Below, piece after piece: positions 8,181-18,381 of a stretch of 64,000 nt of DNA. A program made the position numbers and the translations under genes. Under the pieces are notes generated by a model. It was not told the origin of the DNA and made no database searches. It saw only the letters and a list, made by a program, of their open reading frames with translations. Source of the DNA: Thermocaproicibacter melissae (GTDB lineage: Bacteria; Bacillota; Clostridia; Oscillospirales; Acutalibacteraceae); assembly GCF_024498295.1 (NCBI RefSeq), contig NZ_CP101827.1:748001-812000 (forward strand), given 5' to 3'. Position 1 is the stretch's first letter. Every line of letters begins with the position of its first letter.

Positions 8181-10139
8181 CTATTTCTGCGACTGTAATT
8201 CTTTAATTTTGTCGCGCAGATATGCCGCATGCTCGAATTCAAGCAGCTTTGCTGCATCTTTCATTTCCCGTGTTAATTGCTCAATTAGGCGTGCTTTTTC
8301 ATCCGCTGAAAGCCTGCCGTGCTTCTTCTTGCCGTCTTCGCGGTGTGTCGAAATCTGAAGAATTTCTGCAACAGGTTTGACGATGGTTTTTGGAACTATG
8401 CCATGCTCTTTGTTGAAGTTAATCTGCAAAGTCCGGCGTCGTTCTGTCTCTCGAATGGCAGCTTCCATAGATGGCGTAACGGAATCTGCGTACATAATTA
8501 CCTTGCCATTTGCATTACGCGCCGCACGCCCGATTGTCTGAATCAGCGAGCGCTCGCTGCGCAGGAACCCCTCCTTGTCCGCATCCAAAATGGCAACCAA
8601 CGAAACTTCCGGAATATCCAGACCTTCGCGAAGCAAGTTAATTCCCACAAGAACATCGAATTCGCCCAGACGAAGGTCGCGGATGATTTCCATACGTTCA
8701 ACGGTGTCAATATCATAATGCATATACCGAACGCGAATCCCCATGCTTTCGAGATAAGCGGTAAGGTCTTCCGCCATCTTTTTCGTCAGAGTGGTTACGA
8801 GGACACGTTCGTTTTTTGCGGAACGGATGTTGATTTCAGAAATCAAGTCGTCAATCTGGCCGTCGGTTGGCTTTACGATGACTTCAGGGTCGACCAGACC
8901 GGTTGGCCGAATGACCTGCTCAACGACCTGCGCAGATTTTTGCAATTCAAAATCGCCCGGTGTTGCGCTGACAAAAATGACTTGGTTGATGTGTTGATAA
9001 AACTCGTCGAAACTCAGCGGGCGGTTGTCATAAGCGGATGGCAGGCGGAAACCGTACTGAACAAGGGTATCCTTCCTTGCGCGGTCACCTGCATACATGG
9101 AACGCACCTGCGGCAGCGTTACATGGGATTCATCCACAAACATCAGGAAATCTTTTGGGAAGTAATCGAGCAAGGTAAACGGAGAGCTTCCGGGCGCTCT
9201 CCCCGAAAGGATGCGCGAATAGTTCTCGATGCCCTTACAGAACCCGACTTCCAAAAGCATTTCCATGTCATAGCGGGTACGTTCCTCGATGCGCTGCGCT
9301 TCAATCAATTTCCCCTGGCTTTTGAACCATGCGACGCGCTCTTCCATCTCTTTCTCGATTTCCCGAACGGCCTTTTCCATCTTTTCGCGTGGAACAATAT
9401 AGTGGGATGCCGGGTAAATTGCAATATGTTTCAAGTCGGCAACAACTTTTCCGGTCACGGGGTCAAACTCGCTGATGCGGTCAATTTCGTCCCCGAAGAA
9501 TTCGACGCGAACCGCGTGCTCACTGGACTGAACCGGGAAAATCTCAACTACGTCGCCGCGGACACGGAATTTGTTTCGGGTAAAGTTGATATCGTTGCGT
9601 TCATATTGGATTTCAACCAGCTTTTTCAGAAGCTCGTCCCGATTCTTTTTCATCCCGGGACGAAGGCTAATAACCATGGTGCGGTAGTCGATTGGGTCGC
9701 CGAGACTGTAAATGCACGAAACGCTCGCCACAATAATCACATCACGCCGCTCGGACAAAGCAGACGTCGCGGAGTGGCGCAGTTTATCAATTTCATCATT
9801 AATGGCGGAATCCTTTTCAATATAAGTATCCGTCGTAGGGATGTAGGCTTCCGGCTGGTAATAATCGTAATAGCTTACGAAATACTCAACAGCATTTTCC
9901 GGGAAAAATTCACGGAATTCTGAGCAAAGCTGGGCTGCCAGAGTCTTGTTATGGGCCAGCACAAGTGTGGGGCGGTTCATTTGGGCAATGATGTTTGCCA
10001 TGGTAAAAGTTTTTCCGGAGCCCGTTACACCAAGCATTGTCTGCTCTTTATAGCCGGCCTGAAGACCCTTTACCAGCTCTCTAATTGCTTTGGGCTGATC
10101 GCCCGTCGGTTTGTATTTGGAAACAAGCTTAAAATCCAT
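8181..10139 (-). CDS. uvrB: UvrB, excinuclease ABC subunit B
   Basis: A 652-residue helicase-like protein that verifies damage and recruits UvrC. Walker A G-V-T-G-S-G-K-T is at residues 37-44. The damage-probing beta-hairpin ([10 protein letters not shown]) follows, and a C-terminal UVR domain (about 612-650) with L-L-E-F-E-H-A-A binds UvrC. The length is normal. Its start lies 2 nt after the radC stop, so the two are co-transcribed. No uvrC is present in the window. Confidence 0.98.
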   Translation of the reverse strand: MDFKLVSKYKPTGDQPKAIRELVKGLQAGYKEQTMLGVTGSGKTFTMANIIAQMNRPTLVLAHNKTLAAQLCSEFREFFPENAVEYFVSYYDYYQPEAYIPTTDTYIEKDSAINDEIDKLRHSATSALSERRDVIIVASVSCIYSLGDPIDYRTMVISLRPGMKKNRDELLKKLVEIQYERNDINFTRNKFRVRGDVVEIFPVQSSEHAVRVEFFGDEIDRISEFDPVTGKVVADLKHIAIYPASHYIVPREKMEKAVREIEKEMEERVAWFKSQGKLIEAQRIEERTRYDMEMLLEVGFCKGIENYSRILSGRAPGSSPFTLLDYFPKDFLMFVDESHVTLPQVRSMYAGDRARKDTLVQYGFRLPSAYDNRPLSFDEFYQHINQVIFVSATPGDFELQKSAQVVEQVIRPTGLVDPEVIVKPTDGQIDDLISEINIRSAKNERVLVTTLTKKMAEDLTAYLESMGIRVRYMHYDIDTVERMEIIRDLRLGEFDVLVGINLLREGLDIPEVSLVAILDADKEGFLRSERSLIQTIGRAARNANGKVIMYADSVTPSMEAAIRETERRRTLQINFNKEHGIVPKTIVKPVAEILQISTHREDGKKKHGRLSADEKARLIEQLTREMKDAAKLLEFEHAAYLRDKIKELQSQK

Positions 10140-10141
10140 TT

Positions 10142-10891
10142 TTACTCCATATCCAGTTCCTGATTAAAAAGTTCCGGCATTATTTTACTCTTTGCCAATG
10201 AGATATAATTATTGCTTCCCACAATGATATGGTCAATCAACTGCACTTCTATTGTTTCGAGAGCATGATAAACCCATCGAGTTGTATCCAAATCCTGCTT
10301 GGATGGAAGGCACTCCCCGCTTGGATGGTTATGCGCAAGGATTGCATAAACAGCATCATAGCGGGAGGCAAGGCTGACAATTTTCTTAATGTAAATATTT
10401 GCGGCTGTTGCATTTCCTTCGCTCACAACATCGCAGTATAGGATACGCTCTCTGCTGTCAAGAAGCATGAGCATGACGGATTCGTTTTTCCGCCCGATAT
10501 ATTTCTTAACAAACAGCTTCCCCGCTTCTTCATAATCAAATATTGCCATTTGCCCGTTTTCAAGGTCTTCTTCATATCTGCGGCAAAGCTGAGGAATCAT
10601 TTTTATGAGAATTGCTGCGGAACGACCGATTCCGTCCACTTTCAAAAGTTCTTCAAACGGTGCATCAAAGACTGCAGAAAGCGACCCAAACTGACGAATC
10701 AGCCGGTGTGCAAGGGCGTTTGTGTCTTTCTGCGGTATTGCGTAATAAAGGAGCAATTCCAAAACTGAGTGAGACGAAAATGAATCCAGGCCCGTTTTTA
10801 AAAACAATTCTTTTACGCGTTCTCGGTGGCCGGCATGCACGGAGAGCTTTCCTTGCTCCTCTTTTCCAGGCGAATATCCTTTTTTACTCAA
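10142..10891 (-). CDS. radC: RadC family JAMM-domain protein
   Basis: A 249-residue RadC/YeeS-type protein with an N-terminal helix-hairpin-helix part (V-D-G-I-G-R-S-A-A) and a C-terminal JAMM metalloprotease-like domain with A-H-N-H-P-S-G and a downstream Asp. The biochemical role of the family is still unsettled despite the DNA-repair name. The frame opens at ATG 10918, but an AGGAGG box lies inside that extension; the TTG at 10891, 10 nt from the box, is the likely start. It is the first gene of the repair operon. Confidence 0.93.
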   Translation of the reverse strand: MSKKGYSPGKEEQGKLSVHAGHRERVKELFLKTGLDSFSSHSVLELLLYYAIPQKDTNALAHRLIRQFGSLSAVFDAPFEELLKVDGIGRSAAILIKMIPQLCRRYEEDLENGQMAIFDYEEAGKLFVKKYIGRKNESVMLMLLDSRERILYCDVVSEGNATAANIYIKKIVSLASRYDAVYAILAHNHPSGECLPSKQDLDTTRWVYHALETIEVQLIDHIIVGSNNYISLAKSKIMPELFNQELDME

Positions 10892-10975
10892 GGCAGGAAT
10901 TCCTCCTATGAAAATCATTTCCCGGAAAGAAAGCGCTTTTACAATGTGAGGCTGAACAACTAAGTTTTACATTTT

Positions 10976-11004
10976 ATTATAAACGATTTATGAATCTTTG
11001 AAAA
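10976..11004 (-). promoter_or_regulatory. Putative sigma-A promoter for radC-uvrB-uvrA
   Basis: TATAAT on the minus strand (10981-10976), with only a weak -35 (TTTTCA, 11004-10999) at 17 nt. It diverges from the rluA-type gene promoter. No GAAC-N4-GTTC SOS box is seen. Confidence 0.45.
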
Positions 11005-11014
11005 GCCTTTTCCC

Positions 11015-11043
11015 TTTTCCAAAAACCGTTACGATGCTATAAT
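11015..11043 (+). promoter_or_regulatory. Extended -10 promoter for the RluA-type gene
   Basis: TGC followed by TATAAT (11038-11043) makes an extended -10 element. The -35 region (TTTTCC) is poor, which such promoters tolerate. The start would be near 11050, about 60 nt before the gene. Confidence 0.55.
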
Positions 11044-11108
11044 ATAACTTGCCCGATTGATATGCCTTCGAGTGAGGAATCATCGAAGAGAAAGGAACCT
11101 CAGCACCT

Positions 11109-12068
11109 ATGATGACTGTAACAATAGGAGAAAACGACGCGGGACAGCGTCTCGATAAATTTTTGACAAAAACATTTCCCAATATGCCCCAATCAATGAT
11201 GTACAAATGCATCCGGAAAAAAGATATCAAATGTAATGGCAAGCGCTGCGAGATTTCTACTCGTCTGAAAGTCGGCGATGTGCTTACCATGTACATGAAA
11301 GACGAGTTTTTCCAGACGCAGCCCAAGGAATATGATTTTTTGAAAGCACCGCAGAATCTTACCATTCTTTATGAAGATGAAAATATCATGATTCTCGATA
11401 AGAAGCCAGGACTCATCGTTCATCCGGATGAGCATTATGAGTTTGATTCGCTGATTGCGCGGGTTCAGCATTACCTCTACGCAAAAAAAGAATATGATCC
11501 CGAAGCGGAAAATTCGTTTGCACCAGCACTGATAAACCGAATTGACCGAAATACCGGCGGAATTGTAATGGCAGCGAAAAATGCAGAGACACTGCGTATT
11601 ATGAATCAAAAAGTGAAGGATCGGGAGCTTGAAAAGTTGTATCTCTGCGTTGTCTGCGGCAAAATGGAGCAAAAATGTGCGACCCTAAAAGCATATCTTT
11701 CCAAGAATGAAAAGCAGAACCGTGTCTATATTTCTCAGCGGCCCTCCAAAGATGCAAAAACCATTATAACCCGTTATCGGGTATTGGCTGAAAAAAGCAA
11801 GTTTTCCCTTCTTGAGGTTGAATTATTGACAGGCCGGACGCATCAAATCCGTGCCCACCTTGCCTCAATCGGTCACCCGCTTGCGGGAGACGGGAAATAC
11901 GGCAAGAATTCCATTAACAAGCAATCCGGTTTTCCCTACCAAGCGCTGTATTCTTATAAACTAAAGTTCAAATTCACGACGGATGCAGGTATGTTGAATT
12001 ATCTGAACGGAAAGGAATTTGAAGCGAAAAACATTTGGTTCCTTCCGGAATTCTATCGGTTTTCATAA
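11109..12068 (+). CDS. RluA/RluD-family pseudouridine synthase
   Basis: A 319-residue RNA pseudouridine synthase. An N-terminal S4 RNA-binding domain (about residues 13-70, with G-Q-R-L-D-K-F-L) precedes the catalytic domain, whose Asp146 lies in R-I-D-R-N-T-G-G, matching the R-x-D-x-x-T-S/T-G motif. The later G-R-T-H-Q-I-R-A-H-L motif is also complete. The target uridines (23S rRNA or tRNA) cannot be told from sequence. Two ATGs stand in tandem at the start and the ribosome site (AAAGGA) is rather far, about 12 nt. It is the only plus-strand gene in the first 30 kb. Confidence 0.92.
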   Translation: MMTVTIGENDAGQRLDKFLTKTFPNMPQSMMYKCIRKKDIKCNGKRCEISTRLKVGDVLTMYMKDEFFQTQPKEYDFLKAPQNLTILYEDENIMILDKKPGLIVHPDEHYEFDSLIARVQHYLYAKKEYDPEAENSFAPALINRIDRNTGGIVMAAKNAETLRIMNQKVKDRELEKLYLCVVCGKMEQKCATLKAYLSKNEKQNRVYISQRPSKDAKTIITRYRVLAEKSKFSLLEVELLTGRTHQIRAHLASIGHPLAGDGKYGKNSINKQSGFPYQALYSYKLKFKFTTDAGMLNYLNGKEFEAKNIWFLPEFYRFS

Positions 12069-12113
12069 AAAGAGCCGAGGCTGTTTTGGAAAGGCCTCGG
12101 CATTTTCATTTTA
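12066..12113. terminator. Bidirectional terminator between the RluA-type gene and hisE
   Basis: GCCGAGGC (12074-12081) pairs with GCCTCGGC (12094-12101). T-rich tracts follow on both strands, so the hairpin serves the two convergent genes. Confidence 0.85.
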
Positions 12114-12437
12114 TGTATTTTTATCAACTACATGAAACTTCTTGAGATTCCCCTGCTTTTTGCTTCTCTTTTCCAATTCGGCTTTTATATCTTCCGGTGT
12201 AATTCCCTCATTTACCATCAGAACCGTTAGATGATACAGAAGGTCGGAAATTTCAAGAACTGTTTCGCTGTTGTTCTTGTTCTTTGCGGCGATAATGACT
12301 TCGCTACATTCTTCCCCGCATTTTTTCAGAATCTTATCCAAGCCCTGCTCAAACAGATAGCAGGTGTAGGACCCTTCTTTCTTTTCACTCTTTCTGTTCA
12401 GAACGGTTTGGTAGAGTTCATCTAAAACATCAGTCAT
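12111..12437 (-). CDS. hisE: HisE, phosphoribosyl-ATP pyrophosphatase
   Basis: Second step of histidine synthesis: removes pyrophosphate from phosphoribosyl-ATP. The alpha-helical MazG-like fold shows as [14 protein letters not shown] and E-I-S-D-L-L-Y-H-L, carrying the metal-binding acids. The ATG at 12437, 7 nt after TGGAGG, gives 108 residues, the normal size; the frame extends upstream without a site. HisE is separate from HisI, not fused as in many Gram-negatives, and overlaps its stop. It ends the operon. Confidence 0.95.
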   Translation of the reverse strand: MTDVLDELYQTVLNRKSEKKEGSYTCYLFEQGLDKILKKCGEECSEVIIAAKNKNNSETVLEISDLLYHLTVLMVNEGITPEDIKAELEKRSKKQGNLKKFHVVDKNT

Positions 12438-12783
12438 CTTTGTTCCTCCAAATCTCTTCAAAAAAGCAGCTGTGGTGGCCTGTATGGCAGGCTGCGCCGG
12501 TCTGTTTCACTTGAACAAGTATTGTGTCACTGTCACAGTCTCCCATAATGCGGATTACTTTCTGAAAATGACCGGATGTTGCGCCTTTGTTCCATAACTC
12601 TTGCCGTGACCTGCTCCAGAACCAAGTGTAGCCGGTTTCCAATGTCTTTTGAAAGGATTCCCGGTTCATATAAGCCAGCATCAGAACCTCACCGGTTCCT
12701 TCTTCCTGGACGATTGCCGGCAGAAGTTCTGATTTTTGAAAGAATTTATCTGCCAAGGCATTATACTTTACATCAGATTCCAT
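12430..12783 (-). CDS. hisI: HisI, phosphoribosyl-AMP cyclohydrolase
   Basis: Third step of histidine synthesis: opens the adenine ring of phosphoribosyl-AMP. Motifs seen are [27 protein letters not shown] and the Cys-His pair in G-A-A-C-H-T-G, which bind zinc and magnesium. The ATG at 12783, preceded by GAAGGG, yields 117 residues; the longer open frame lacks a ribosome site. It overlaps hisA by 11 nt and hisE by 8 nt. Confidence 0.96.
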   Translation of the reverse strand: MESDVKYNALADKFFQKSELLPAIVQEEGTGEVLMLAYMNRESFQKTLETGYTWFWSRSRQELWNKGATSGHFQKVIRIMGDCDSDTILVQVKQTGAACHTGHHSCFFEEIWRNKDD

Positions 12784-13507
12784 TCGTTTCCCTTCTTTTG
12801 CAAAAACGAATCGCGCTTTGCAGGTTGAGGCTACCGCTATAAATCGCTTTGCCGCAAATTGCACCGTAAATATCCAAATCAAGCAGATTAACAATGTCTT
12901 TCATATTTGCCACGCCACCGCTTGCGATAATGTTGCAGCTCACAGCGTGGTTGAGTTCGTCAAGCATATCCAGATTTGGGCCGGAGAGAGTGCCATCTAA
13001 GTTTATATCTGTAAAGATTATATACTTTACGCCAGCTTGTTCCATTTCTTTCGCCAAATCCAGATAATTGACATTCGATGTTTTCAGCCAGCCATTCTGA
13101 GCGACCATGCCATTTTTGGCGTCAATGCCGACAACGATTCGGTCATCGTACTTTTTTACGGCTTCGCGCACAAAAGCCGGGTTGTCAACTGATACGGAGC
13201 CAAGAATCACACGGGAGATTCCGTTCGAGAGGTAATATTCTATTGTATCCATGGAACGGATGCCGCCGCCGACTTCAAGCTTTAAGCCGGATTCCTTTTG
13301 AATCCGAAAAATCAGTTCGGAATTTTTCGGCATCCCATCTTTGGCACCGTCCAAGTCAACAACATGAACCCAATCGGCACCGCACTTGCGGAAAGATTTC
13401 GCAGCTTCAACGGCATCTTCTGCTACCTGATGGGCGGTAGAATAATCGCCTCGAAGCAGTCTCACGCACTTGTTGTCTTTAATATCAATTGCAGGTATCA
13501 GCAGCAT
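12773..13507 (-). CDS. hisA: HisA, ProFAR isomerase
   Basis: Fourth step of histidine synthesis, an Amadori isomerisation on a TIM barrel. [11 protein letters not shown] is the diagnostic start, with catalytic Asp8; the second phosphate-binding half shows [10 protein letters not shown]. The ATG at 13507 is chosen over an upstream TTG because GGAGGG lies 8 nt before it. In most operons hisH precedes and hisF follows hisA; here hisB and hisI are the direct neighbours. Confidence 0.96.
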   Translation of the reverse strand: MLLIPAIDIKDNKCVRLLRGDYSTAHQVAEDAVEAAKSFRKCGADWVHVVDLDGAKDGMPKNSELIFRIQKESGLKLEVGGGIRSMDTIEYYLSNGISRVILGSVSVDNPAFVREAVKKYDDRIVVGIDAKNGMVAQNGWLKTSNVNYLDLAKEMEQAGVKYIIFTDINLDGTLSGPNLDMLDELNHAVSCNIIASGGVANMKDIVNLLDLDIYGAICGKAIYSGSLNLQSAIRFCKRRETNGI

Positions 13508-13528
13508 AGTGATGCCCTCCAATCTTCA

Positions 13529-14104
13529 TCAAAGGATGCCTTTTGTCGAAAGTACACCGCCGCCGGAAATCGTTACCGCAGAGCGGATAGCACGAGCGGC
13601 AGATTTAAATAGCGCTTCTGTCTGATGATGTGCATTTGTTCCATATTCCACACGAGCATGCATCGTAAAACCAGCCTGAAATGCAAAAGCTCTGAAAAAT
13701 TCTTCCGTCATGCAAGTATCGTATTCCCCTATACGGTCTTGCGCGAAATCAGCGTGGAAAACAAGGAAAGGCCTTCCGCTGATATCCACTGCTGTAAAAG
13801 CAAGCGATTCATCCATTGGAACATAAGAGCTGCCGAAGCGAGCAATTCCGGAACGATCTCCAAGGGCTTCGGCGAACGCTTTGCCTAATACAATTCCGGT
13901 ATCCTCTATGGTGTGGTGGCAGTCTACATTCAGGTCTCCGACCGCCTTTACTGTCAGGCCAAAACCACCATGGACTGCAAAGGAATTCAGCATGTGGTCG
14001 AAAAAGCCGATTCCGGTAGAAATACTGCTTTCTCCTCCATCGAGGTTCAAGCTGACGGAAACGTCGGTTTCGCGCGTCGTGCGCTTTTGAACAGAAGTGC
14101 GCAT
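13529..14104 (-). CDS. hisB: HisB, imidazoleglycerol-phosphate dehydratase
   Basis: Sixth step of histidine synthesis. A 191-residue monofunctional dehydratase with the metal-binding motifs G-F-F-D-H-M-L, D-C-H-H-T-I-E-D and A-H-H-Q-T-E-A. There is no histidinol-phosphatase half, and no separate phosphatase gene is in the window. A GGAGCG box sits 8-9 nt before the ATG. It follows hisC by 11 nt and precedes hisA by 21 nt, the spot where hisH would normally be. Confidence 0.97.
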   Translation of the reverse strand: MRTSVQKRTTRETDVSVSLNLDGGESSISTGIGFFDHMLNSFAVHGGFGLTVKAVGDLNVDCHHTIEDTGIVLGKAFAEALGDRSGIARFGSSYVPMDESLAFTAVDISGRPFLVFHADFAQDRIGEYDTCMTEEFFRAFAFQAGFTMHARVEYGTNAHHQTEALFKSAARAIRSAVTISGGGVLSTKGIL

Positions 14105-14115
14105 TTTTATCGCTC

Positions 14116-15171
14116 CTATTCTTTCAGTGCCTTTTCAAAAGCACTGAGCAATTCCTCGTTTTCGGTCTCACTTCCTGCTGTGATGCGCAGAAAACCATCG
14201 AAACAACGAATGGCAATTCCGTCTTTCAGAAGCTTTTGATAAATAGAAGTGCATTCCGGTGTTTTTACGGTGACGAAATTCGTAACAGGTTTCAGTACCC
14301 TCATTCTTCCCAGATTTTTCTCTTCTATTTTCTTCAAGCCGCTGAACAGTTCATCCCTTGACTTACAAATTTTCTGCCGGCAGAAGGCAAGCCAATCTTT
14401 TCTCTTTAAAATTTCAGCACCGATTTTCTGGGAAATAGAATTGACGTTATAGGGCGACTTAACTGCTTTTAAGAACCGAATCAGATTTACGTTGGATACA
14501 GCAAAGCCAAGGCGTAAAGATGCCGCACCAATCGCTTTGGAACATGTGCGTAGAATAATCAGGTTATCATATTGATTGACTTCCGAAAGCATGGACTGAT
14601 CCCAGAAATCCATGTACGCTTCATCGAGAACAACAAGGGCATTAACTGACGAAACCAGTTTTCGGATTTCTTCGCGCTTGACGCCGAGAGAAGTCGGGTT
14701 ACACGGATTGGAAAAAATCAGCATGCGAGCCTTGTTTTTGTTTACGAAATCAATCAGATCATCAATACTAAACGAAAAGTCGTCTCTCTTTTTGAATTCT
14801 TTATTCTGCCCTTCCGCAATGCCGCAGTAAAAGCTGTACATCGAAAAATCCGGTGACAACGTAACTGCGCACTCACCTTTCATCAAAAAGGAAGAGAAAA
14901 GCAGAGAAATCAGTTCGTCCGAACCATTTCCGGCTACAACATTTTCGACATTGACATTATATGCTTTCGCAAATGCCTCACAAAGCTCCTGTGCAATCGG
15001 GTCAGGGTAACGCTGGAACGCTACGGAAACAGCATCTTTCTGGATGGCTTTCAGAATCTCATTCTCCGGAACAAGAAACGATTCATTGGCATCCAGCCGA
15101 ATGCGGTAATTTCCCGTAATCGGCTGATACGGAACAAGCTCTCGGATTTTTTCGTTTACTTCATAAGCCAT
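14116..15171 (-). CDS. hisC: HisC, histidinol-phosphate aminotransferase
   Basis: A 351-residue PLP enzyme of fold type I that makes histidinol phosphate. The PLP lysine lies in T-C-S-K-A-I-G-A-A-S-L-R-L-G; the substrate region R-L-D-A-N-E-S and the N-P-C-N-P-T motif are also present. The start follows the hisD stop by one base (TAA-C-ATG) with GGTGAGGG upstream. Specificity for histidinol phosphate rests on operon context as well as similarity. Confidence 0.95.
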   Translation of the reverse strand: MAYEVNEKIRELVPYQPITGNYRIRLDANESFLVPENEILKAIQKDAVSVAFQRYPDPIAQELCEAFAKAYNVNVENVVAGNGSDELISLLFSSFLMKGECAVTLSPDFSMYSFYCGIAEGQNKEFKKRDDFSFSIDDLIDFVNKNKARMLIFSNPCNPTSLGVKREEIRKLVSSVNALVVLDEAYMDFWDQSMLSEVNQYDNLIILRTCSKAIGAASLRLGFAVSNVNLIRFLKAVKSPYNVNSISQKIGAEILKRKDWLAFCRQKICKSRDELFSGLKKIEEKNLGRMRVLKPVTNFVTVKTPECTSIYQKLLKDGIAIRCFDGFLRITAGSETENEELLSAFEKALKE

Positions 15172-15172
15172 G

Positions 15173-16453
15173 TTATTCCCTCACCTTTATGGAATTTGCA
15201 TGGGCGGTCAGACCTTCTGCGTTTGCCAGAGTGATAATATCTTCTTGTGCCTCGGCGAGCGCTTCTTTTGTGTAATACAGAAAACTCGACTTCTTCACGA
15301 AGCTGTCAACAGAAAGCGGCGAGAAGAAACGAGCAGTACCGCCCGTTGGCAGAACATGGTTCGGGCCTGCATAGTAATCTCCGAGAGGTTCCGGCGCGTA
15401 ATGACCTAAAAAAACGGAACCGGCATTATCAATGCGCCCAATGTAATCCATTGGATTTTCCGTGCAGATTTCAAGATGCTCGGGAGCAAGTTCATTTGCA
15501 AAATTCACTGCTTCATCCATGCTGCTGCACACGACAATCGCACCGAAGTTATCGAGTGACTGCGTAATAATATCTTTACGCTCCAGCGAAGATTTCTGAC
15601 GCTCCAGCTCCTTGAGTGTTTCTTCTGCGATTTTTTCCGAAGTGGTGAGCAGAATGGCAGAAGCTAAAACATCATGTTCTGCCTGAGACATCAGGTCAGC
15701 AGCGAGGAATTTCGGATTTGCCGTTTCATCGGCTAGAATCAGAATTTCGCTTGGGCCTGCCACCATATCGATGCCAACTGTTCCGTAAAGCTGCTTCTTT
15801 GCAGTTGCAACGAAAATATTTCCAGGCCCTACGATTTTGTCGACTGCGGGGATGGTTTCGGTTCCGAATGCCATGGCCGCAATGGCCTGTGCTCCGCCTA
15901 CCTGAAAGACGCGGTCAACTCCGGCTTCAACTGCTGCAGCCATAATGGCCGGATTTGGTTTTCCGTCTTTTGAAGGAGGTGTTGCCATGATGATTTCCCC
16001 AACGCCGGCAATTTTCGCAGGGATTGCGTTCATAAGTACCGAAGAAGGGTATGCGGCAGTTCCGCCCGGCACATAAATCCCTACGCGAGACAGCCCACGG
16101 ATCCTCTGCCCCAGCATGACGCCGTTTTCGCGGGTTTCAAACCAGCTTTGCTGTTTCTGACGTTCGTGGAATTCACGGATATTCTGTGCGGCGCGATGCA
16201 ATGCACCGAGAAATTCTTCTCCGCATTGCGCGGCAAGGCTTATCATCTGCTCTTTTGAAAGTTCTATTGTTTCCGGAACGGAACCGTCAAACTTCTTTGT
16301 GTATTCGGCTACCGCACGGTCGCCCTCTTCCCGAACTTTGGCGATAATTTCTGATACGGAGGATTCAATCTGTGCAGTTGCTTTGTTGGAGCGCTTTTTC
16401 AACTGAGCAATCAGTTCAGGACCGAATCCTTCCTTCTCTTTCAAAATCTGCAT
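15173..16453 (-). CDS. hisD: HisD, histidinol dehydrogenase
   Basis: Last two steps of histidine synthesis: oxidises histidinol to histidine with two NAD. The 426-residue protein shows [18 protein letters not shown], the zinc-site segment M-S-Q-A-E-H-D and the late [12 protein letters not shown] motif. AAAGAGG lies 7 nt before the ATG. Its gap to hisG is 19 nt. Confidence 0.97.
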   Translation of the reverse strand: MQILKEKEGFGPELIAQLKKRSNKATAQIESSVSEIIAKVREEGDRAVAEYTKKFDGSVPETIELSKEQMISLAAQCGEEFLGALHRAAQNIREFHERQKQQSWFETRENGVMLGQRIRGLSRVGIYVPGGTAAYPSSVLMNAIPAKIAGVGEIIMATPPSKDGKPNPAIMAAAVEAGVDRVFQVGGAQAIAAMAFGTETIPAVDKIVGPGNIFVATAKKQLYGTVGIDMVAGPSEILILADETANPKFLAADLMSQAEHDVLASAILLTTSEKIAEETLKELERQKSSLERKDIITQSLDNFGAIVVCSSMDEAVNFANELAPEHLEICTENPMDYIGRIDNAGSVFLGHYAPEPLGDYYAGPNHVLPTGGTARFFSPLSVDSFVKKSSFLYYTKEALAEAQEDIITLANAEGLTAHANSIKVRE

Positions 16454-16472
16454 ACTGTAACCTCTTTCCCCG

Positions 16473-17111
16473 TCAGGCTTCCTTGTGGACTACCCTTTTC
16501 ATCTGGTTTACAAGTTCCTCAATTTCGTCTTTGCGAAGTTTCATGCTGGCTGCATTGACAATCAGTCTGGCTGAAATATCACAAACAGTATCAATAACCT
16601 CAAGGCCGTTTTCCTTCAAGGTCGAACCGGTTTCTACGATGTCGACAATCGCATCGGAAAGGCCGAGCAACGGAGCGAGCTCCACCGAGCCTTCAATTTT
16701 AATAATTCGTACGTCCATTGCTTTGCCGCTAAAATACTCCGCCGTCACATTGGGGTATTTTGAGGCAACCGTTCTCGAAGAATATCCCGTGAAAAAGTCG
16801 CAGCCCTTTGGCCCTGCCAAGGCAAAACGGCATTTTCCAAAACCAAGGTCAAGCACTTCGTAAAAGCTGCCGCCGTGTTCCATGATGGTATCTTTTCCGA
16901 CTACGCCTAGGTCACAAACACCATGCTCAACATATGTAATTACGTCGGCGGCTTTGGCAAGCACGACTTCGTATTTTCCGTTGTCCACCGGCAAAATCAG
17001 CTTGCGCCCTTTATTTCTAACAGCAGAACAATCGCAGCCAATCTTTTCGAGCAAATCAATCGTTTTTTCTTCCAGTCTTCCCTTTGTGAGGGCAATTCTG
17101 AGCGGCCTCAT
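16473..17111 (-). CDS. hisG: HisG, ATP phosphoribosyltransferase, short form
   Basis: First, committed step of histidine synthesis. The 212-residue length marks the short form, which lacks the C-terminal histidine-binding domain and needs HisZ as regulatory partner; hisZ is next door. Motifs include L-T-K-G-R-L and the PRPP-binding D-A-I-V-D-I-V-E-T-G-S-T-L. The ATG overlaps the hisZ stop by 4 nt, which fits equal production of the two subunits. Confidence 0.97.
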   Translation of the reverse strand: MRPLRIALTKGRLEEKTIDLLEKIGCDCSAVRNKGRKLILPVDNGKYEVVLAKAADVITYVEHGVCDLGVVGKDTIMEHGGSFYEVLDLGFGKCRFALAGPKGCDFFTGYSSRTVASKYPNVTAEYFSGKAMDVRIIKIEGSVELAPLLGLSDAIVDIVETGSTLKENGLEVIDTVCDISARLIVNAASMKLRKDEIEELVNQMKRVVHKEA

Positions 17112-18313
17112 AATTTCCTTCCCTTCAGGTCAACCGTGCGGATGGTTTCCCCCACGATGTCCAAACGTTCAATTCCTGCTTTCAAAGCATAAGCAGCAGC
17201 TTCGTTTTCCGAAGAAAACACACTGGTTTCGCATTTTTTCCCTTCTGCGATGAGCTGAGAGGCATAATGAAGCGCCTTGGTTTCATAGCCTGGTTCTCCG
17301 TGCACCAACAGCTCAGCTTTTTGTGGGAAACTGATTCGCTGCCGCTGGGAAAGAGTCTGCGCAATCGCGTCTACGTTGACACCGAATCCCACAGCGGGCA
17401 TCGGCATTCCAAAATGGCTGAGAAGGTTATTATATCGGCCACCGAGAAGTACGGCGTCACCGTATTCCTCGACATATGCACTGAAAACGATTCCTGTGTA
17501 ATAATCGTTTCGCTGCACAAGCCCAAGGTCTACAATCAAGCTGCTTCCAAGGCCGTATTCAGCGAGGGAGCGATAGATTCCGTGCAAATAATCAAGAGTG
17601 TTTTTCAAGTCACCGGTACAGAATTTCTCGGCCTGCTGAAAAACTTCCTCCCCGCCGAAAAGACGAGGCAATGAGCAAAGGGCCCGTACTGCATCGCTTT
17701 CTTCAAGCGGAGCGAGCAAAGACTGCAAAGCCGCGTCATTCTTCGACTCGATTGCGGCACGGATATCTTCCCTTGTCTCATCCGAAACCGGGAGAGAAGT
17801 GGAAAGAGCCTGAAAAAATCCGGCGTGCCCGATTTCAAGGCGAAAACCGGGCATGCACTTGCTCAATGATTCGACGGCAATTGCCAGAACTTCAAGGTCA
17901 GGCCGAAATCCATCGGCACCGAGAAGTTCAATTCCCATTTGCAGATTTTCATTGATACGTCCGCTTAAACCTGGGTTATTGCGGCAAACCGGTTGGTTAT
18001 AAAATAACCGAATCGGTTTCGGAAGATTCTGAAGCCTCGTTGCAGTAAGCCTGGCAATGGAAATCGTGTTGTCAGGCCGCATTACAAGAAGGCGCCCGAG
18101 CCGATCGGTCATTTTATACATGATTTCCTGCGGAATTCCGGAAAAATCGGGGTCATAAACATCATAGAATTCAAATCCCGGTGTCATGACTTCCCGATAG
18201 CAATGGCCTTCAAATACATCAGAAAGCTGTTTTTGAATTTTGCGGCGAAGCGTACATTCTTCAAAAAGATAGTCCTTTGTTCCTTCCGGTGTAATGCGGC
18301 TGTTTTTTTTCAT
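17108..18313 (-). CDS. hisZ: HisZ, ATP phosphoribosyltransferase regulatory subunit
   Basis: A histidyl-tRNA synthetase-like protein that activates short HisG and confers feedback inhibition. The 401-residue chain has the class II core (P-E-G-T-K-D-Y, R-P-D-N-T, Q-R-N-D-Y-Y-T-G-I-V-F) and a small C-terminal domain. The ATG at 18313, 7 nt after AGGAGT, is preferred to an upstream start. It is the first gene of the operon, about 33 nt from the predicted transcription start, so there is no room for a T-box leader. Confidence 0.93.
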   Translation of the reverse strand: MKKNSRITPEGTKDYLFEECTLRRKIQKQLSDVFEGHCYREVMTPGFEFYDVYDPDFSGIPQEIMYKMTDRLGRLLVMRPDNTISIARLTATRLQNLPKPIRLFYNQPVCRNNPGLSGRINENLQMGIELLGADGFRPDLEVLAIAVESLSKCMPGFRLEIGHAGFFQALSTSLPVSDETREDIRAAIESKNDAALQSLLAPLEESDAVRALCSLPRLFGGEEVFQQAEKFCTGDLKNTLDYLHGIYRSLAEYGLGSSLIVDLGLVQRNDYYTGIVFSAYVEEYGDAVLLGGRYNNLLSHFGMPMPAVGFGVNVDAIAQTLSQRQRISFPQKAELLVHGEPGYETKALHYASQLIAEGKKCETSVFSSENEAAAYALKAGIERLDIVGETIRTVDLKGRKL

Positions 18314-18352
18314 GCGAGGTACTCCTGTCAGCAAGCACTTTATCGTGCTAAC

Positions 18353-18381
18353 ATAATACCATAATAAAATATCCTTGTCAA
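18353..18381 (-). promoter_or_regulatory. Sigma-A promoter of the his operon
   Basis: On the minus strand TTGACA (18381-18376), 17 nt, TATTAT (18358-18353). The -35 box abuts the polC stop codon. The short leader can fold GCAC/GTGC just before the hisZ ribosome site. Confidence 0.85.

Noticed and set aside
8319-9923. 534-codon open frame on the plus strand
   Set aside because: It is exactly antisense to uvrB, shows no domain, no ribosome site, and a composition expected from a mirrored coding frame.
10919-11108. SOS (LexA) box in front of the repair operon
   Set aside because: A GAAC-N6-GTTT stretch exists but the spacing is wrong for the GAAC-N4-GTTC box.
18314-18346. T-box or attenuator before the his operon
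   Set aside because: The leader after the promoter is only about 33 nt with one small hairpin; there is no room for a T-box or leader peptide.
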